Positions 13,074 to 13,944 of a stretch of DNA of 13,944 nucleotides are shown here, in pieces. The translations under genes were made by a program, and so were the position numbers. This DNA is from Candidatus Aminicenantota bacterium (GTDB lineage Bacteria > Acidobacteriota > Aminicenantia > UBA2199), in assembly GCA_024644125.1 (NCBI GenBank), contig JAHELQ010000047.1:1-13944 (forward strand), read 5' to 3'. Numbering within the stretch: the first letter of the stretch is position 1; each line of letters begins with the position of its first letter. Under the pieces are notes generated by a model. The model made no database searches. It was not told where the DNA came from and saw only the letters and a list, made by a program, of their open reading frames with translations.

Positions 13074-13400
13074 TCAATACAACTCACGCTCCGGCAGTAT
13101 CCTGTCGAGATAGCGAAAAAATGGAACTTCGGCCGCAATGAGATTAATTCCTATATCTTTGAGATTTTGCACGGAATATTTGCGGTCCACCCAACGAACT
13201 TCGCCAAATATCGATAACATCCGGTCTGCCGCCTGAAGTTTGATACTGACCTCTTTTTTTACCGGTTCCACGGACGACGAGATCCGCATCCCGCCCCGGG
13301 AAATATCCAGCAAAAGTCCAGGCTTGTCGTCTATCTTAACCATAATCCGTTTTTGAACCCGCGGGAACTGCCGGCGTTCCTGTTCTTTTACCCCTTGCAT
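13074..13400 (-). CDS. Stand-alone PilZ-domain protein (probable c-di-GMP receptor), copy 2
   Basis: A 108-residue single PilZ domain, paralogous to the convergent gene at 12766-13062. Seen: ERRQFPR with RxxxR as R10-Q-F-P-R14, strand KRIMVKI, DxSxxG as D32-I-S-R-G-G37, GEVRW and DIGINLIA. The Arg-to-Asp motif spacing is the same as in copy 1. It has nine extra residues before the alignable domain and a longer tail (RILPERELY). It lacks any pilus, flagellar or synthase domain, so it is likely an adaptor that binds c-di-GMP and then another protein. GAGGTGGGA lies just upstream of the ATG, and a promoter is seen at 13428-13456. Opposite orientation and independent promoters suggest that the two copies are expressed separately. 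Confidence 0.88.
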   Translation of the reverse strand: MQGVKEQERRQFPRVQKRIMVKIDDKPGLLLDISRGGMRISSSVEPVKKEVSIKLQAADRMLSIFGEVRWVDRKYSVQNLKDIGINLIAAEVPFFRYLDRILPERELY

Positions 13401-13427
13401 ATTCCCACCTCTCTTATACCATCTCTA

Positions 13428-13456
13428 TATATAGTATCAACCAGATCAAATTTCAA
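13428..13456 (-). promoter_or_regulatory. Promoter of the second PilZ gene
   Basis: On the minus strand TTGAAA (13451-13456), 17-nt spacer, TATATA (13428-13433). Start near 13421, leader about 20 nt. It sits in the short gap after the beta-rich gene at the window end. Confidence 0.55.
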
Positions 13457-13482
13457 CCACGAATCATGTAGCCGGTAAATGT

Positions 13483-13944
13483 TTATTTTATTCTGATGGT
13501 CTTGATCTTCCTTACCCGGCGGTTGCCCAACAAATCCGAAACAACCACCCGGGCCATAACCTTACCCGTGATTTCCGGGAGCGGAAGCTCTATGACAAAT
13601 CGTTCGGTCCGCAAAAATTCATCTTCCGTCTTGCTGATAGTCTCAGTTTTGGAAACCCGGCGCACCACGGTACCCTGATAGAGGGAACCCTCCGCTTTCA
13701 CGTTCACCAGATAACCGGTCCCCTCCCGTCGATACGATAATTGCGAAGGTTTCATCGATACCACCAGCATGTTCCTCTGCCTGTCGTAATCGATTTCAGG
13801 CGCCAGTCGCCCGGGACCGCCTTTCACTCCGGTCGTTATAATAGCCTCTTCTTTCAACGTGTTTATGGCCTCCAATAAAGACGGATTTGTCGTACTCAAG
13901 CGGTAGGTGGCGCCAAATTTACTTATAAATGGGATCGCCAACTG
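13483..13944 (-). CDS. C-terminal part of a beta-rich, probably secreted protein (5' end outside the window)
   Basis: The frame is open to the window edge and reads Gln-Leu-Ala-Ile-Pro at its start, so the apparent TTG start at 13941 is not trusted; about 154 codons are visible. The segment begins with KFGATYRLSTTNPSLLEAINTL (a strand-helix element) and continues with alternating strands (NMLVVSMKP, YLVNVKAEG, ERFVIELPLP, KVMARVVVSDLLGNRRVRKI). This resembles the beta-sandwich parts of GWxTD- or VWA-type secreted proteins of Acidobacteria-like bacteria, but no signature motif is in the visible portion. It ends with a basic tail IKTIRIK. The function is unknown and the call rests on strand pattern only. 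Confidence 0.55.
   Translation of the reverse strand, partial: QLAIPFISKFGATYRLSTTNPSLLEAINTLKEEAIITTGVKGGPGRLAPEIDYDRQRNMLVVSMKPSQLSYRREGTGYLVNVKAEGSLYQGTVVRRVSKTETISKTEDEFLRTERFVIELPLPEITGKVMARVVVSDLLGNRRVRKIKTIRIK

Overview
The window is a gene-dense bacterial stretch with short intergenic gaps (none over 300 bases) and no tRNA, rRNA, CRISPR array, insertion sequence or prophage gene that I can see. Signal peptides, lipoproteins, a signal-peptide-bearing FecR/Trp-rich protein and a type II secretion GspG-like domain point to a diderm, Gram-negative-type bacterium. The combination of a Trp-rich FecR protein, a GspG-domain lipoprotein, an NhaC antiporter with an extracytoplasmic N-terminus and stand-alone PilZ proteins reminds me of Aminicenantes/Acidobacteria-like lineages. 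That placement is inference from gene style, not proof. Shine-Dalgarno sites (GGAGG type) and sigma70-like promoters are easy to read in most gaps.

Left part (1-3700, plus strand): a DUF89/ARMT1-like damage-control phosphatase and, 6 nt later, a THUMP-domain RNA methyltransferase of the RlmL type. Then a patatin-like phospholipase whose promoter appears to start transcription on its own ATG (a leaderless mRNA), closely followed by a histidine phosphatase that lacks the usual catalytic Glu. Centre (3700-9115): phosphoserine aminotransferase SerC and an orphan MinD/ParA-type ATPase, both on the minus strand and each with its own promoter. A divergent NhaC-family Na+/H+ antiporter follows on the plus strand, then the APS kinase CysC and a tiny two-helix membrane protein.

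Right part (9116-13944) is mostly envelope-directed: a small lipoprotein, a 610-residue secreted FecR plus Trp-rich protein (with a strong terminator and a possible sigma54 promoter), a lipoprotein carrying a GspG-like C-terminal domain, two PilZ-domain paralogues arranged tail to tail 11 bp apart, and the 3' part of a beta-rich protein cut by the window edge.

The left half is housekeeping metabolism, RNA modification and ion homeostasis. The right half may be a surface/c-di-GMP related neighbourhood, but its genes are mostly separately promoted, so a common function is only suggested by proximity and by two lipoprotein promoters of the same architecture. The most unusual items are the GspG-like lipoprotein, the PilZ pair, the orphan MinD-like ATPase with a helical extension, the leaderless patatin gene and the altered histidine phosphatase.
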